Assembly: GCF_020536995.1 (NCBI RefSeq)
Contig: NC_068365.1
Span: 33,433,067 to 33,497,066, forward strand
From: Dreissena polymorpha
Taxonomy: Eukaryota > Mollusca > Bivalvia > Myida > Dreissenidae
Direction: 5' to 3'
Length of the DNA: 64,000 bases
Below the pieces are notes generated by a model that searched no databases, was not told where the DNA came from, and was given only the letters and a program-made list of their open reading frames with translations. This document shows positions 63,480 to 64,000 of the stretch, in pieces (positions within the stretch are counted from its first letter, which is position 1; each line of letters starts with the position of its first letter). The position numbers were made by a program, and so were the translations under genes.

Positions 63480-64000
63480 GCTTTTATGGACACTCTCGTC
63501 GTCACCGGCCGTCGTCTTCATCTCCGAGACGGTTTCCCCAGTGCGTTGAGCGTACTGAGTACCGCCGCCCCGAGGTCCCTCTATAAGGCCACCGCTTCGA
63601 TGTTCTTAGGACCACTCATCCCCCGCGAAAAGCAGCCCCAGGTCCGCCCAGTATGTCCTCCACACTGGTTGTCTCGCTGTCCCACCGTTCCCGTCCCCCT
63701 ACAGACGGGACCTCTGGCAGGTCCGGGCCAGCGAATTATCGACGATAAACAGCGGGTGACAAGACCGCTGCATCTTGGAGAAGACAGCAATCCCAGCAGT
63801 GTGGAAGACGTCCGGCTCGAGGGTGACGGACTCAGCTGGATTAGCAGAGCCGCCCGCAGAAGTTCCCCTCTAAAGGGAAATATGAATAGGTGAGAGAATC
63901 TTCTGCGGGTGACTCTCGCCTCGGTCGCGACGCGCACGCTCCAGCCGCTGACCGAGCTTCGGAAAACGGTTAGTGTAGAGAAACAGTCCAAGGCCCATAA
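63480..64000. other. CpG-rich block, unidentified, with open frames on both strands
   Basis: GC content jumps sharply. ORFs of 135 codons (+, 63486-63893) and 136 codons (-, 63581-63991) overlap; both are Arg/Ser/Pro-rich with no domain I recognise, as expected from GC-rich DNA with few stops. GGAAAACGGTT occurs at both about 63189 and 63961, a possible terminal repeat of a larger unit. It may be a promoter CpG island or part of a repeat running beyond the window. Confidence 0.35.

Overview
The window looks like nuclear DNA of a bivalve mollusc. It is AT-rich, has small phase-consistent exons separated by GT-AG introns, and is crowded with the GACCTTGACC-type dispersed and tandem repeats familiar from bivalve genomes. 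The IAP (inhibitor of apoptosis) paralogs fit the known bivalve expansion of that family. A Dreissena-like heterodont is my guess; the sequence alone does not prove it.

Three host genes can be reconstructed. IAP-A (+, about 6656-11699) and IAP-B (+, 32076-40007) are BIR/UBA/RING proteins sharing exon lengths and splice phases in their 3' halves. IAP-B is clean: two complete zinc-binding BIR modules, a UBA with an MGF loop, and a full RING. IAP-A is eroded at several functional points: the second half of BIR1 is missing, the Smac-groove Trp of BIR2 is lost, the UBA MGF loop reads MNS, and a one-base frameshift removes the last RING cysteines. On the minus strand, 48266-53688 holds four exons of a ZC4H2 ortholog; its short first exon was not found.

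The rest is largely mobile DNA. From left to right: a tandem array (1-545); a broken Crypton/DUF3504 tyrosine recombinase gene with a recognisable intron (622-1850); a 1-kb inverted-repeat element (2261-3285); a foldback element (3431-3573); degenerate satellites in IAP-A intron 4 (8520-9930); a giant polypyrimidine/polypurine inverted repeat (14129-14565); a 66-bp minisatellite (16324-17165); a non-autonomous hAT with an 8-bp duplication (18918-19763); a three-unit tandem repeat (22690-23245); an 810-bp element with 216-bp inverted repeats, heptamer-like ends and a 5-bp duplication (25299-26108); and a decayed multi-copy gene (27128-31200) split by a TA-flanked element carrying a HIRAN-like ORF (27983-29621). 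Then come two abutting TTAA-flanked elements, each with a tRNA-like segment (32749-33748), and several further TTAA or inverted-repeat elements around and inside ZC4H2 (42297-50406).

From 55.5 to 58.6 kb lies GC-richer DNA with in-frame amino-acid repeats and a weak hint of an old LTR element. The last 5 kb holds a duplicated SINE-like unit, homopolymer tracts, another dispersed repeat and a CpG-rich block I could not identify.
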